From contig NZ_CP030048.1 in assembly GCF_015291665.1 (NCBI RefSeq), forward strand, positions 1,736,001 to 1,800,000: a stretch of DNA of 64,000 nucleotides, in the 5' to 3' direction. The translations under genes and the position numbers were made by a program. The stretch is from Bradyrhizobium sp. CCBAU 53338 (GTDB taxonomy: Bacteria; Pseudomonadota; Alphaproteobacteria; Rhizobiales; Xanthobacteraceae). Under the pieces are notes generated by a model. The model ran no database searches, was not told where the DNA came from, and saw nothing but the letters and a program-made list of their open reading frames with translations. Positions 37,686 through 47,522 of this stretch are shown here, one piece after another; within the stretch, counting starts at the first letter, position 1; every line of letters begins with the position of its first letter.

Positions 37686-40376
37686 TCAACTCGCGGCCGC
37701 CGCGATCTTGTGCCCTGGGCTCGCATGGCCGTGGCCGGTCTCGTCGCCGCGGCTGACCTCCGGCGGCAGCCCTGCAAAGCGCCGCAGCGCTTCGGCCATC
37801 TGCGTCCGGCCCTGGACGCCCGTGATCACCACATCGACCATTGTAAAGGACGAGTGGAAATGGCCGTGCGCCTTGAGTTGCTCGACCGGGACGCCGGCGG
37901 CGGCCATCGCCTCCGCATAGGCGATGCCCTCGTCGCGGAGCGGATCGAACTCGCATGTGACCACGAAGGCCGGCGGTAACCTTTCGACCTTGCCGCGCAG
38001 CGGCGAGACGCGCGGATCGGTGCGATCGGCCGGCGAGCAGTAGAGGTCCCAGAACCAGTACATCAGCGAGCGCGTCAGGAAGTAGCTGACCGCGTTGTCG
38101 TTGTAGGACGGGCGATCGAAGCTGCAGTCGGTGACCGGGCACACCAGCAGCTGGCCCGATATCTCCGGCCCGCCGCGGTCGCGCGCGAGCTGGCAAGTGA
38201 CGGCGGCGATGTTGCCGCCGGCGCTCCAGCCCGCGACCAGCACAGGGCCCTGGATGCCGCCGAGCTCGGCCAGATGCTCCGAGATCCAGCGCGTCGCCGC
38301 ATAGCCGTCCTCGGCCGCGGCAGGGAAGCGATGCTCCGGCGCGTGGCGATAGCCGACGCTGACGAAGGTCATGCCGGTCCGCCGCACCATGTCGCGGCAG
38401 AACGGCTCGTCCGACTGCTCGTCGCCGAGCACCCAGCCGCCGCCGTGGAAATAGACCACGACCTGATGCGGTCCCGGCGTCGCCGGCTTGTAGACACGAT
38501 AAGGCAGCGGGCCGTCGGCGCCGGGCAGGGTGCCGTCGACGATCTCGCCGATCAACCGTCCCGCAGGGCGGGCCTTGTTGAACTCGCCCACGAAGGCGCG
38601 CGCGCCGGCCGCACCCATCGACTCGATCGGCGGCAGGTTCAGCGACGCCAGCAGGTTCAGCACCAGCCGTACGTCCGGCTGCAGCCGCACCACCTCGCCG
38701 TCATTGCATTGTGTGGCGACGTTGGGGCCGGTGAGCCTGAAGCCGAGCATGCCGCGGCTGGTGACCTCGTCGCAGATGCTGCGATAGGGACCGACGCCGC
38801 CGGTATAGGGCATCAGGCCCTGCACCTTGCCGGGCACGTTGGCGCCCGTGTACCAGGTGTTGGCGAGCCGATGCAGCGTCAGCATCGAGCAGTCCGCCAT
38901 GTGCCTGCCCCAGCCGGCCTGCGCCGTCTCGGTCGGCTCGATCGTGGTAAAGCCGGCATCGCGCAAGGCTTTGATGCGGTCGACGACCCAGTCGACATGC
39001 TGCTCGATCGAGACCGCCATGTTCGACAGCACCGACGGGCTGCCGGGCCCCGTGATCATGAAGAAGTTCGGGAAGCCCTCGACCGTGAGACCGAGATAGC
39101 TCTGCGGCCCCTGCGCCCAGACGTCGGTGAGCGACTTGCCGCCGCGCCCCGTGATCGGATGCACGGCGCGGATCGCGCCGGTCATGGCGTCGAAGCCGGT
39201 CGCGAACACGATGACGTCGACATCGACGTTTCGCTTGCCCGTGGTGATGCCACCCGCGGTGATCGCCTTGATCGGCTCCTGGCGCAGATTGACCAGCGTG
39301 ACGTTCGGCCGGTTGTAGGTCGCGTAATAGTTGGTATCGAGGCAGGGACGCTTGGCGCCGAACGGATGGTCGTGCGGCATCAACGCGGCCGCCGTCTCCG
39401 GATCCTTCACCGCCGCCGAGATCTTTTCGCGGATCAGGTCCTGGACGATCTTGTTGCCGCCGGCATCGACGCCCTGGTCGGCCCAGAGCTGGGTCAGGAT
39501 GTGGACGAGGTCGCCCGCCGCCCAGGCGCGTTCGAACCGCTCACGACGCTCGGCATCGCTGAGCTGCCAGCTCACGACGGTTTGCTGCGGATAGGGCACG
39601 CCGGTCATCGACTGGCGCGCCTGCTCGCGATAGGCGGCGCGGTCGCTCTGGAACAGGTCCCTGCGATCCGCAGGTGACGGGCCGTTATGCGCGGGCAGCG
39701 CGAAATTCGGCGTGCGCTGGAACACCGTCAGATGTGCGGCCTGCTCGGCGATCAGGGGGATCGATTGAATGCCCGACGAACCGGTGCCGATCACGGCGAC
39801 GCGTTTGCCTGCGAGATTGACGCCGTCATGCGGCCAGCGTCCGGTGAAATAGATCGCGCCCTTGAAATCCTTGACGCCGTCGATCTCCGGCGGCTTTGGC
39901 GCCGAGAGACAGCCGGTGGCCATGATGTAATGGCGGCAGGAGACCGGCGCGCCGTTGTCGGTGCTGAGCTGCCAGCGCTCGGCCTGCTCGTCCCATCGGG
40001 CCTCGGTGACCTTGGTCCTGAAGCGGATGTCGCGGCGCAGATCATAGCGATCGGCGACGAAGCCGAGATAGCGCAGGATCTCCGGTTGCGTCGCGTATTT
40101 CTCCGACCAGGTCCAGAGCGTGTCGAGCTCCGGATCGAACGTGTAGCTGTAGTCGATGGTCTGGATATCGCAGCGCGCGCCGGGATAACGGTTCCAGTAC
40201 CAGGTGCCGCCGACATCGCCGGCCTCTTCGAGACCGACGGCGGAGAGGCCGGCCTTGCGCAGGCGATGGAGAAGATAGAGGCCGGCAAATCCCGCGCCGA
40301 CCACGGCAACATCGACCTGCTGGACGGTTCCACTCGCCGCCTTGGACTCACGTGCGGCGACCATTGCGTCAGGCAT
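37686..40376 (-). CDS. Baeyer-Villiger-type flavin monooxygenase fused to an alpha/beta-hydrolase esterase
   Basis: This 896-residue fusion joins two enzymes. Residues 1 to about 560 resemble type I Baeyer-Villiger monooxygenases: FAD motif GAGFAG (27-32), the second fingerprint GGTWYWNRYPGARCD (56-70) and an NADPH Rossmann motif GTGSSGI near residue 195. The family fingerprint FxGxxxHxxxW is present as FKGAIYFTGRW, with Phe in place of His. From about residue 590 a hormone-sensitive-lipase-type esterase follows, with the oxyanion motif HGGGW (near 642), the nucleophile elbow GWSAGG (near 717) and a late His (near 842). A ketone oxidised to an ester could be hydrolysed by the same protein. 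The substrate is unknown. Confidence 0.88.
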   Translation of the reverse strand: MPDAMVAARESKAASGTVQQVDVAVVGAGFAGLYLLHRLRKAGLSAVGLEEAGDVGGTWYWNRYPGARCDIQTIDYSYTFDPELDTLWTWSEKYATQPEILRYLGFVADRYDLRRDIRFRTKVTEARWDEQAERWQLSTDNGAPVSCRHYIMATGCLSAPKPPEIDGVKDFKGAIYFTGRWPHDGVNLAGKRVAVIGTGSSGIQSIPLIAEQAAHLTVFQRTPNFALPAHNGPSPADRRDLFQSDRAAYREQARQSMTGVPYPQQTVVSWQLSDAERRERFERAWAAGDLVHILTQLWADQGVDAGGNKIVQDLIREKISAAVKDPETAAALMPHDHPFGAKRPCLDTNYYATYNRPNVTLVNLRQEPIKAITAGGITTGKRNVDVDVIVFATGFDAMTGAIRAVHPITGRGGKSLTDVWAQGPQSYLGLTVEGFPNFFMITGPGSPSVLSNMAVSIEQHVDWVVDRIKALRDAGFTTIEPTETAQAGWGRHMADCSMLTLHRLANTWYTGANVPGKVQGLMPYTGGVGPYRSICDEVTSRGMLGFRLTGPNVATQCNDGEVVRLQPDVRLVLNLLASLNLPPIESMGAAGARAFVGEFNKARPAGRLIGEIVDGTLPGADGPLPYRVYKPATPGPHQVVVYFHGGGWVLGDEQSDEPFCRDMVRRTGMTFVSVGYRHAPEHRFPAAAEDGYAATRWISEHLAELGGIQGPVLVAGWSAGGNIAAVTCQLARDRGGPEISGQLLVCPVTDCSFDRPSYNDNAVSYFLTRSLMYWFWDLYCSPADRTDPRVSPLRGKVERLPPAFVVTCEFDPLRDEGIAYAEAMAAAGVPVEQLKAHGHFHSSFTMVDVVITGVQGRTQMAEALRRFAGLPPEVSRGDETGHGHASPGHKIAAAAS

Positions 40377-40610
40377 GGCATTCCTCCCGTGTCTTTTGTT
40401 TTGCCGGCAGGCTAGTCCCGAAGGCTCGGCTTGTCATTAGAGCAAGTGCAATCTTCGGTAGTCCGTTTGCGGCATCATCGTGGCGGCGCGAACGCAGTTT
40501 GAATGCACGCATCGCGATGCACAATGGCCGTGATTGCCCGGGCTAATCATGGACGATCCGCCTGTGTATGCTTGCGATTACTAGCCACGCGTAGCGAACG
40601 ACCGGGCGTC

Positions 40611-40820
40611 ATGACAGAGTTGAGTGAGCGAACCAAAGCCAACATGGACGTCGTCTTGGAGGAGACGTGCCGTCAATTGCCACATGGCGGCGACCACGAC
40701 AGCCGCAGGTTCATCGCCGAGCGCCTGATCGAGGCGGCGCAGTCCGGCCACTCCACGCTCGGCGAGCTCGGCATCATCGCGCGGCGTGCGCTCGCGGAGA
40801 TCATTGCGAAGGGGAGCTAG
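40611..40820 (+). CDS. Small hypothetical protein (69 residues)
   Basis: A 69-residue soluble protein. It contains two helical stretches, RTKANMDVVLEETCRQLP and HDSRRFIAERLIEAAQSG. ATG 40611 is preferred to longer in-frame starts because the protein-like composition begins there. It precedes the carboxylesterase-fold gene by 84 bases on the same strand. I cannot assign a family. Confidence 0.6.
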   Translation: MTELSERTKANMDVVLEETCRQLPHGGDHDSRRFIAERLIEAAQSGHSTLGELGIIARRALAEIIAKGS

Positions 40821-40904
40821 CGTTCACGACAGCGCTTGCCTCTTCGCGCGTCGCAGACGTAACCTGTCGGGGAGATCATTTCCGCGCATCGAGATCCCTA
40901 GAAG

Positions 40905-42374
40905 ATGCGATCCCCGCTTGCGCTCATTGCAGCTCTTGCATTGCTCTGCACCGGCTCCGCCGCCGCCCAGGCGGTCGGCCAATTTCCATTTGCATTGACG
41001 CGCGAAGGCCAGATGCTCGGCGCGGTCCAGGGCGAGGTGGCCTCCTTCAAGGGGCTCGCTTATGCCGCGCCCCCGGTCGGCAGCCTGCGCTGGCGTGCGC
41101 CGCAGGCCCTGCCCGAGAGTTCGGAGATGAGCATGGCTTACGACTACGGCGCGCCTTGCCTCCAGCCATCGCTGCCGGCCGCGCGCGAGGATTGCCTCAC
41201 GCTCAACGTGTTTCGTCCCTTCGGCGTCGACGGCCCGCTTCCGGTGATGGTCTTCATCCATGGCGGCGGCTTCGTCCGTGGCACGGCCAACGACCCGTTG
41301 TTCGACGGCTCGAGGCTCGCGCAAGCGGGCCTCATCGTCGTGACCGTGAACTATCGCCTCGGCGCGCTCGGCTGGCTCGCGCATCCCGCACTGCTGGACG
41401 ATGGCTCCGGCAATTTCGGCCTGATGGACCTGGTCACGGCGCTGCGCTGGGTGCACGACAACGTCGCGGCCTTCGGCGGCGATGCGAGCAACGTGACGCT
41501 GTTCGGCAACGGGGCCGGCGCGACATCGATCGCGCTGCTGATGCTGTGCGCCCAATCGCGCGATCTCTTTCAGAAGGCAATTCTGCAATCGCTGCCCGGC
41601 CGCGCGCGCCTGCCGTCGTCGCAGGAAGCCAAGGCCGCAGGCCAGCAGTTTGTCGCCGCGATTGGAAAGACGGCAGATTTGCGCGCGGTCGAACCGGCGC
41701 GTCTGCTTGCTGCCGAAAGAAAGCTGCTGGAAAAATCGTCGCGCAGTTTTGTGCCGGCGATGGACGGAAACCTGGTGACGGAAGACATCGCCGCGGGATT
41801 TGCCGCCGGGCATGAAAGCCGCATTCCCCTGATCATCGGTTCGAATGACGACGAGACCCGCTTCGACAGCGAGCTGGAGGTCAAGGAGGCGCTGTCATCT
41901 TCGACCGAGAGCATTGACCAGCTGCGCAAGCTTTATCCTGACGCCAGGAGGCCGTCCGACGTTGCGGCGAGCTTCTACACCGACAACGTTTTTTCCGAGC
42001 CGGTGCGGATGCTCGCCCGGCTTCATGCCGCAACCGGCGCGCCGACCTACCGCTACCGCTTCGCCTATGTGCCGGAAGCCCGGCGCGGCAATCCCGACGA
42101 GGGCCACGGGCGCGAGTTGCAGTTCATCTTCGGCGTGGAGGGCGTGCCGGGCGCGGGCATCTTCTCGCGGCGGGATCGCGAGGTCGCAAACCGCATGCGG
42201 GCCTATTGGATCAACTTCGCGAAGAACGGCGATCCCAACGGCGCGGAGCTGCCGCATTGGGATGCGGCTGCGGACCGCGACCATCTGCTGCTGATCGCAA
42301 ACGATCGCACCGCGAGCGGCGACGATCCCTTGACAGAACGTCTGGACCGGCTCGCGCGCGGCAGCGGGAAGTGA
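40905..42374 (+). CDS. Exported type-B carboxylesterase fold, catalytic serine replaced
   Basis: The 489-residue protein starts with a signal peptide (ALALLCTGSAAAQA). The type-B carboxylesterase/cholinesterase fold follows. Oxyanion motif HGGGF and the acidic GSNDDET and His-bearing GHGRELQFIFG elements are present. The nucleophile motif normally reads GESAG, but here it reads FGNGAGATS: Gly203 stands where Ser is required. Unless a base is misread, the protein should lack normal esterase activity and may bind ligands instead. It follows a small gene in the same direction. No pathway is evident. Confidence 0.85.
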   Translation: MRSPLALIAALALLCTGSAAAQAVGQFPFALTREGQMLGAVQGEVASFKGLAYAAPPVGSLRWRAPQALPESSEMSMAYDYGAPCLQPSLPAAREDCLTLNVFRPFGVDGPLPVMVFIHGGGFVRGTANDPLFDGSRLAQAGLIVVTVNYRLGALGWLAHPALLDDGSGNFGLMDLVTALRWVHDNVAAFGGDASNVTLFGNGAGATSIALLMLCAQSRDLFQKAILQSLPGRARLPSSQEAKAAGQQFVAAIGKTADLRAVEPARLLAAERKLLEKSSRSFVPAMDGNLVTEDIAAGFAAGHESRIPLIIGSNDDETRFDSELEVKEALSSSTESIDQLRKLYPDARRPSDVAASFYTDNVFSEPVRMLARLHAATGAPTYRYRFAYVPEARRGNPDEGHGRELQFIFGVEGVPGAGIFSRRDREVANRMRAYWINFAKNGDPNGAELPHWDAAADRDHLLLIANDRTASGDDPLTERLDRLARGSGK

Positions 42375-42381
42375 GTTGAAG

Positions 42382-42561
42382 CTAGGCGGCGAGCTCGACG
42401 CGCGGCGCCGGGGTCAGGCGCTCTTCTTCCAGATAGTCCATCGCGCCGTCCTTCTCGACGGCATAGAACTGCTGGCCGTCCTTCGAGCGGTAGGCGGCGC
42501 GAACGACACCGCGGCGGCCCTTGTCAGAGTTGACGACGTCCCCCAGCGCAAACTTCTTCAT
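42382..42561 (-). CDS. Small basic/acidic protein (59 residues), probable conserved gene
   Basis: A 59-codon frame on the minus strand, ending in TAG at 42382-42384. The product has alternating strands (FALGDVVNSDKGRRGVVR, then DGQQFYAVEKDGAMDYLEEE), suggesting a small beta-barrel. GGGAC precedes the start. It is convergent with the carboxylesterase-fold gene. No known role. Confidence 0.65.
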   Translation of the reverse strand: MKKFALGDVVNSDKGRRGVVRAAYRSKDGQQFYAVEKDGAMDYLEEERLTPAPRVELAA

Positions 42562-42720
42562 TCTACGTCCCGCTTGTCTTCTGGCCGATTCCTGCGGCCA
42601 CGGCGAGATTGTGGGCGGTAAATCGTTAACGACTTGCTAACCATACCGGTTTGCCTATGCTCGCCGCGAAGTGCGCGGGCGTCTGATCCGCGCACGATGT
42701 CTTCGAGGCGAGCCGGCACC

Positions 42721-43515
42721 ATGACGCGATTTCCGACCTTGTTCTTGTCCCATGGCGGCGGCCCCTGGCCCTTCATGGAGGACCGGCGGGTGCAATATGC
42801 CAAGACCGCCGCGGAGTTCGGCCGGCTGCCGCAGCTTCTCCCTGAAAGACCGAAGGCGGTGCTGGTCATCACCGGCCATTGGGAGGCCGACGCCTTCACC
42901 GTGTCGACCTCGGCGCATCCGCCGATGGTGTACGACTATTACGGTTTCCCCGAGCATACCTATCACATCAAGTACGCGGCGCCGGGCCAGCCCGAGCTGG
43001 CCGCGGAGGTGAGGGCGCTGCTCGAGCACGTGGGTCTCGATTGCCGGGAAGACCCCAACCAGGGTTTTGACCACGGCACCTTCGTGCCGCTCGGCCTGAT
43101 GTACCCGAATGCCGACATGCCGATCGTGCTGCTGTCGCTGAAGTCGAGCTACGATGCGGCCGAGCACATCAAGGTCGGGCAGGCGATCGCATCGCTGCGC
43201 GACGAGGGCATTCTGATCGTCGGCAGCGGGCTCACCTATCACAACATGCGCGGTTTCGGCCGGGCGGAGTCCAAGCCTGTCTCGTACGATTTCGAGGCCT
43301 ATCTGAACGAGGCGATCAGCAATCCCGACGCGGCGCGCCGCAACGCGATGCTGGTCGATTGGGAGCATGCGCCGAGCGCGCGTCTCGCCCACCCGCGCGA
43401 GGACCATCTGTTGCCGTTGATGGTCGCTGCAGGCGCCGCCGGCAACGACGTCGGCAAGCGCGTCTTCGTCGACGAGGTCGCAAGCGTCGCGATGGCGTCG
43501 TATATGTTTGGATGA
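42721..43515 (+). CDS. LigB-type extradiol dioxygenase (DODA-like)
   Basis: These zinc- or iron-dependent enzymes cleave catechol-type rings; the plant homologue makes betalamic acid from DOPA. The 264-residue protein carries the metal ligands in LFLSHGGGPWPF and ITGHWEADAF, and the conserved DHGTFVPLGLMYP. An ATG at 42697 and a longer frame lie upstream; ATG 42721 gives the standard N-terminus. It stands alone before the palindrome/IS region. The aromatic substrate is unknown. Confidence 0.9.
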   Translation: MTRFPTLFLSHGGGPWPFMEDRRVQYAKTAAEFGRLPQLLPERPKAVLVITGHWEADAFTVSTSAHPPMVYDYYGFPEHTYHIKYAAPGQPELAAEVRALLEHVGLDCREDPNQGFDHGTFVPLGLMYPNADMPIVLLSLKSSYDAAEHIKVGQAIASLRDEGILIVGSGLTYHNMRGFGRAESKPVSYDFEAYLNEAISNPDAARRNAMLVDWEHAPSARLAHPREDHLLPLMVAAGAAGNDVGKRVFVDEVASVAMASYMFG

Positions 43516-43525
43516 ATGATCTCTT

Positions 43526-43666
43526 CCTTCTCCCCTTGTGGGAGAAGGTGGCGCGAAGCGCCGGATGAGGGGTATCTATCCGCTATCTCAAATGAGAGTT
43601 GGACTCGCGGGGAGATACCCCTCACCCGTCTCGCCGCGATGCGGCGAGCCACCCTCTCCCACAAGG
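43526..43666. repeat. Large imperfect intergenic palindrome, left part (interrupted by the IS)
   Basis: The left arm begins CTCCCCTTGTGGGAGAAGG near 43530 and reaches GATGAGGGGTATCT. It is mirrored by AGATACCCCTCACCC and CCACCCTCTCCCACAAGG up to the element. The outermost bases resume at 44791. Arms of about 50 bases flank a short centre. It resembles MITE-like intergenic repeats and lies between convergent genes. Confidence 0.75.
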
Positions 43667-44790
43667 GGCCTGTTGCGTAATTCGCCAGTTGTGATTCCCT
43701 GCGGTTGAGCCTTTTGGGGGAATGACGATGGCGGTGAAGCAGACGGGACAGCCGAGCTTTGTAGATGCGCTGATGCCGAAGGGAGCCGGCGCCAATGCGT
43801 CGCTGGATCGGCTGGCCGGCCTGGTCAAGTGGTACCGGTTCGAGAAGCTGATCGGCCATTTGCGGGACGAGAAGGGACCCGGTCAGCCGGGGTACGCGGT
43901 GTTGGTGCTGTTTCGGGCGCTGCTGTTGCAGTCGCTCTATGGTCTTTCGGACCGCGAGCTTGAGGAAGCGCTGAGCGACCGGCTGTCGTTCAAGCGCTTC
44001 GTTGGTCTGAGCCTCGAGGATGCGACGCCCGACCATACGGTTCTGAACCGTTTCCGGAATCAACTCATCGAACAAGGCCTGCTGGAGAAGTTGTTTGGCG
44101 AGCTGGACCGCCAGCTTGAGAATGCTGGTGTCATCCTCAAGCGCGGCACGATGCTCGACGCGACCCTGATCCAGGCCGTCTCAGCTCCTCCCAAGGAGGA
44201 TCGTCCATCAAACGACCCAGACGCCCGGTTCACCAAGCGACAGGGCAAGGGTGGTTCGACCTTCGGCTACAAGGCTCACATGGGTGTCGACGAGGGATCC
44301 GGTCTGATCCGCTCAGTCCTGACCACGCCCGCCAATATCAACGATACAACGCCAGCCGACGAACTGATCCGCGGCGACGAAGCCGTGGTATGGGCCGATG
44401 CGGCCTACGACACCCACGCCCGGCGGGCGCGGCTGAAAGCGGAAGGCAAGAAGCCCCGCATCGCCCGCCGTCCCAACAGGCATCACCCGGAACTGCCGCC
44501 GAGGCTCAAACGCTACAACCGTCTCATCGCACGACGACGGGCAACGGTGGAGACAACCTTTGCCACCCTCAAACGTCGGATGCGGCTCACCTGCATCCGA
44601 TACGTCGGTCTCGCCAAGGCACGCGGACAAGTCCTGCTTGCCTCCATCGCGTTCAATATGAGGCGGTGGGCCACGATCGCCGCCTGACGCCCATCAAGGG
44701 CGCAAAATACAGCTTCGGCCCGACAATCGGGGCCGACAACGCCCTCTCTCCTTACGTCTCCCGCATCAAAAGGCAGTAGCGCAACAGGCC
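43667..44790. mobile_element. IS5-family insertion sequence
   Basis: The 1124-bp element has terminal inverted repeats GGCCTGTTGCG at the left end and its complement CGCAACAGGCC at the right end. It carries one transposase gene. Flanks share CACAAGG (43660-43666 and 44791-44797). Because outer bases are ambiguous, the duplication could be read as 5 to 11 bases. The frame is intact, so the copy may be active. It is embedded in an intergenic palindrome, where insertion disrupts no gene. Confidence 0.88.
43728..44687 (+). CDS. IS5-family DDE transposase
   Basis: The 319-residue transposase catalyses cut-and-paste movement of the element. The N-terminal domain (DRELEEALSDRLSFKRFVGL) matches the DUF772 region of IS5 transposases. 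Catalytic acidic residues are recognisable in MLDATLIQ, VWADAAYDTH and the late RRRATVETTFATLKRRMRL motif. ATG 43728 follows GGGGGA by 6 bases; ATG 43722 adds two residues. No frameshift is visible. Confidence 0.93.
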   Translation: MAVKQTGQPSFVDALMPKGAGANASLDRLAGLVKWYRFEKLIGHLRDEKGPGQPGYAVLVLFRALLLQSLYGLSDRELEEALSDRLSFKRFVGLSLEDATPDHTVLNRFRNQLIEQGLLEKLFGELDRQLENAGVILKRGTMLDATLIQAVSAPPKEDRPSNDPDARFTKRQGKGGSTFGYKAHMGVDEGSGLIRSVLTTPANINDTTPADELIRGDEAVVWADAAYDTHARRARLKAEGKKPRIARRPNRHHPELPPRLKRYNRLIARRRATVETTFATLKRRMRLTCIRYVGLAKARGQVLLASIAFNMRRWATIAA

Positions 44791-44806
44791 CACAAGGGGA
44801 GAGGGA
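44791..44806. repeat. Right end of the interrupted palindrome
   Basis: CACAAGGGGAGAGGGA continues the outer arm of the palindrome broken by the IS. It lies 6 bases before the glgA stop codon. Joining 43666 to 44798 restores the palindromic outer arm, CCCTCTCCCACAAGG followed by GGAGAGGG. Confidence 0.7.
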
Positions 44807-44811
44807 CAATC

Positions 44812-46263
44812 TCACCTGCCGCGCGACGCCATCAGACCGCGATAGAGCGCAGCGTACTCGCCGGCGCGGTTGCGCCAGGACACGTCGGTGGCAAGACCGC
44901 TCAATTGCAGCCGCCGCCAGGTTGTCTTGTTGTGGAAGGCGGCATTGGCTTTCCGCAGCGTGCCGGCGAAAGCGTCTGCGGTCACCGGACCGAATTTGAA
45001 ACCGGTGGGGTCACGACCGGTCTCGCCGATGTCGACGATGGTGTCCTCGAGCCCACCGACTCGGGAGACGATGGGGACGGCGCCGTAGCGCAGCGCGCAG
45101 AGCTGGGTGAGGCCGCACGGCTCGAACCGCGAGGGCACGAGCAGCGCGTCGGAGCCGGCCTGGATCAGATGCGCGAGAATCTCGTCATAGCCGATCATGA
45201 CCCCGATGCGGCCGGGATTGGCGCGCGCGGCGGCCTGATAGCGATCCTGGAGATCGCGGTCGCCGCTGCCGAGCAGCGCAAGCTGCATGCCCTGCTCCAG
45301 GATCGTCGGGATCGCTTCGAGCAGCAGGTCGAGCCCCTTCTGCCATGACAGCCGGCTGATGACGCCGAGCAGCGGCGCCTCGTCCGAGGAATCGAGATTG
45401 AATTGCTGCTGGAGGACCGCCTTGTTCGCGGCTCGAAACGTGAGGTCCTGCGCGCCGAAACGATAGGCGATATGCGCGTCGGTTTGCGGATTCCAGACGT
45501 CGGTGTCGATGCCGTTGAGGATGCCGCTCAGCACGCTCGCGCGCTCGCGCAGCAGGCCACCGAGCCCCATGCCGCCTTCGTCGCTCTGGATTTCGCGTGC
45601 GTAGGTCGGCGACACCGTGGTGATGCGATCGGCCAGTTGCAGGCCGGCCTTCAGGAAGCTGATGCCGCCGAAATATTCGAGGCCGTGGACGTCGAACGAG
45701 GCATCGTGCGGCAGGCCGATCGCGCCAGCCTGCGCGCGGTCGAACTTGCCCTGATAGGCCATGTTGTGAATGGTCATCACCGTGCCCGGCCGCGGCCCGC
45801 CGTCATAGTGCAGATAGGCCGGTGCGAGTCCGGCCTGCCAGTCATGGGCGTGCACGATGTCGGGCACGAAGGCTGGAACGAGACCGTGGCCGATATCGGC
45901 CGCGACGCGCGACAGCGCCGCGAAACGCACGCCGTTGTCGGGCCAGTCGACGCCCTCGGCGGTAACGTAAGGATTGCCGGGCCGTGCATAGAGATGCGGA
46001 GCGTCGAGCACGAACAGATCGAGCCCGTCGTGCGAGCCCGCAAGCAGCCGGCCTGGGCCGCCGAAATAATCCGGCCAGCGCCGGACTTCCTCCGCACCCG
46101 AAAGCCGCCGGATCACATCAGGATAGCCCGGCATCAGCGTGCGCATCTCGACGCCATGCGCCTTCAGCGCAACCGGCAGCGCACCGGCGACATCAGCGAG
46201 ACCGCCGGTCTTGACGATGGGATAGACTTCAGAGGCGACCGCGAGGACGCGAACAGGCGTCAT
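44812..46263 (-). CDS. glgA: Glycogen synthase (ADP-glucose type)
   Basis: This GT5 glucosyltransferase elongates alpha-1,4 glucan from ADP-glucose. The 483-residue product has the ADP-glucose-binding KTGGLADV motif near residue 19, the HAHDW segment ([14 protein letters not shown]), and the C-terminal [22 protein letters not shown] donor site. It overlaps glgC by 4 bases downstream of it, so the pair is co-translated. The 3' end abuts the IS-bearing palindrome. Confidence 0.96.
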   Translation of the reverse strand: MTPVRVLAVASEVYPIVKTGGLADVAGALPVALKAHGVEMRTLMPGYPDVIRRLSGAEEVRRWPDYFGGPGRLLAGSHDGLDLFVLDAPHLYARPGNPYVTAEGVDWPDNGVRFAALSRVAADIGHGLVPAFVPDIVHAHDWQAGLAPAYLHYDGGPRPGTVMTIHNMAYQGKFDRAQAGAIGLPHDASFDVHGLEYFGGISFLKAGLQLADRITTVSPTYAREIQSDEGGMGLGGLLRERASVLSGILNGIDTDVWNPQTDAHIAYRFGAQDLTFRAANKAVLQQQFNLDSSDEAPLLGVISRLSWQKGLDLLLEAIPTILEQGMQLALLGSGDRDLQDRYQAAARANPGRIGVMIGYDEILAHLIQAGSDALLVPSRFEPCGLTQLCALRYGAVPIVSRVGGLEDTIVDIGETGRDPTGFKFGPVTADAFAGTLRKANAAFHNKTTWRRLQLSGLATDVSWRNRAGEYAALYRGLMASRGR

Positions 46264-47522
46264 GTATTGAGCCTGTCGATCATCGCCTGGGTGATCAGCG
46301 AGATGCCCTGCTCGGTGGTGCGGAAGCGCTTGGCGTCGAGTTCCGGATCCTCGCCGACCACGAGGCCTTCGGGGATCTCGACGCCGCGGTCGATCACGAC
46401 GTTCTTCAACCGCGCGCCGCGCCCGACATTGACATAGGGCATGATCACGGCGTTCTCGACATTGGCATAGGAGTTGATGCGCACGCCGGTGAACAGCAGC
46501 GAGCGGCGCAGCGAGGCGCCGGAGATGATGCAGCCGCCCGACACCAGCGAGCTCACCGCCTGGCCGCGCCGGCTCTCCTCGTCATGAACGAATTTCGCGG
46601 GTGGCGTGATCTCCGCATAGGACCAGATCGGCCAGGCGCGGTCGAACAGGTCGAGCTCGGGCACCACGTCGGTCAAATCGATATTGGCGGCCCAATAGGC
46701 GTCGACCGTGCCGACGTCGCGCCAATAGGAGCGGGGGTCGTCGCCGGAACGAACGCAGGAGGTCGAGAACTGGTGCGCCAGGGCGCGGCCGTTCCTGACG
46801 ATGTAGGGGATGATGTCCTTGCCGAAATCGTGACTGGAGTTCGTATCCTCGGCGTCGCGCTTCAACTGATCGAACAGGAATTTCGCATCGAACACGTAGA
46901 TGCCCATGCTGGCGAGCGAGACATCGGGCTTGCCCGGCATCGGCGGCGGATCCTTGGGCTTCTCCAGAAACTGCTGGATCCAGCCGTTCTCGTCGATATG
47001 CATGATGCCGAAGCCCGAGGATTCCGCGCGCGGCATTTCGAGGCAGCCGACGGTGACGTCGGCGCCGCTGTCGACGTGCTGGCGCAGCATCACCTCGTAG
47101 TCCATCTTGTAGATGTGGTCGCCGGCAAGCACCACGATGAAGCGGGCATTGTGCGACTCGATGATGTCGATGTTCTGGTAGATCGCATCCGCCGTGCCGA
47201 CATACCACATGCTCTCCGAAACGCGCTGGCTCGCGGGCAGGATGTCGAAGCTCTCGTTGCGTTCGGGGCGGAAGAAGTTCCAGCCCATCTGGAGATGCCG
47301 GATCAGGCTGTGCGCCTTGTATTGGGTGGCGACAGCGATGCGGCGGATGCCGGAGTTGACCGCGTTCGACAGCGCGAAATCGATGATGCGGGATTTGCCG
47401 CCGAAATAGACCGCGGGCTTGGCGCGCCGGTCGGTCAATTCCAGCAGCCGGCTGCCGCGACCGCCGGCCAGGACAAACGCCAAAGCCTGGCGGGCAAGCG
47501 GTTCATTTCCGGCGGCACTCAT
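46260..47522 (-). CDS. glgC: Glucose-1-phosphate adenylyltransferase
   Basis: It makes ADP-glucose, the committed step of glycogen synthesis, and is usually under allosteric control. The 420-residue protein has the nucleotidyltransferase loop LAGGRGSRL, the [13 protein letters not shown] segment [16 protein letters not shown] and a C-terminal left-handed beta-helix. The start is placed at ATG 47522 because GGGAGGATG lies upstream and family proteins start there; the longer frame adds 35 unlikely residues. It is the first gene of a glgC-glgA operon. No branching-enzyme gene adjoins. Confidence 0.95.
   Translation of the reverse strand: MSAAGNEPLARQALAFVLAGGRGSRLLELTDRRAKPAVYFGGKSRIIDFALSNAVNSGIRRIAVATQYKAHSLIRHLQMGWNFFRPERNESFDILPASQRVSESMWYVGTADAIYQNIDIIESHNARFIVVLAGDHIYKMDYEVMLRQHVDSGADVTVGCLEMPRAESSGFGIMHIDENGWIQQFLEKPKDPPPMPGKPDVSLASMGIYVFDAKFLFDQLKRDAEDTNSSHDFGKDIIPYIVRNGRALAHQFSTSCVRSGDDPRSYWRDVGTVDAYWAANIDLTDVVPELDLFDRAWPIWSYAEITPPAKFVHDEESRRGQAVSSLVSGGCIISGASLRRSLLFTGVRINSYANVENAVIMPYVNVGRGARLKNVVIDRGVEIPEGLVVGEDPELDAKRFRTTEQGISLITQAMIDRLNT

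Noticed and set aside
38274..39677. 467-codon plus-strand open frame
   Set aside because: It is antisense to the monooxygenase-esterase fusion, which has recognisable motifs in its full length.
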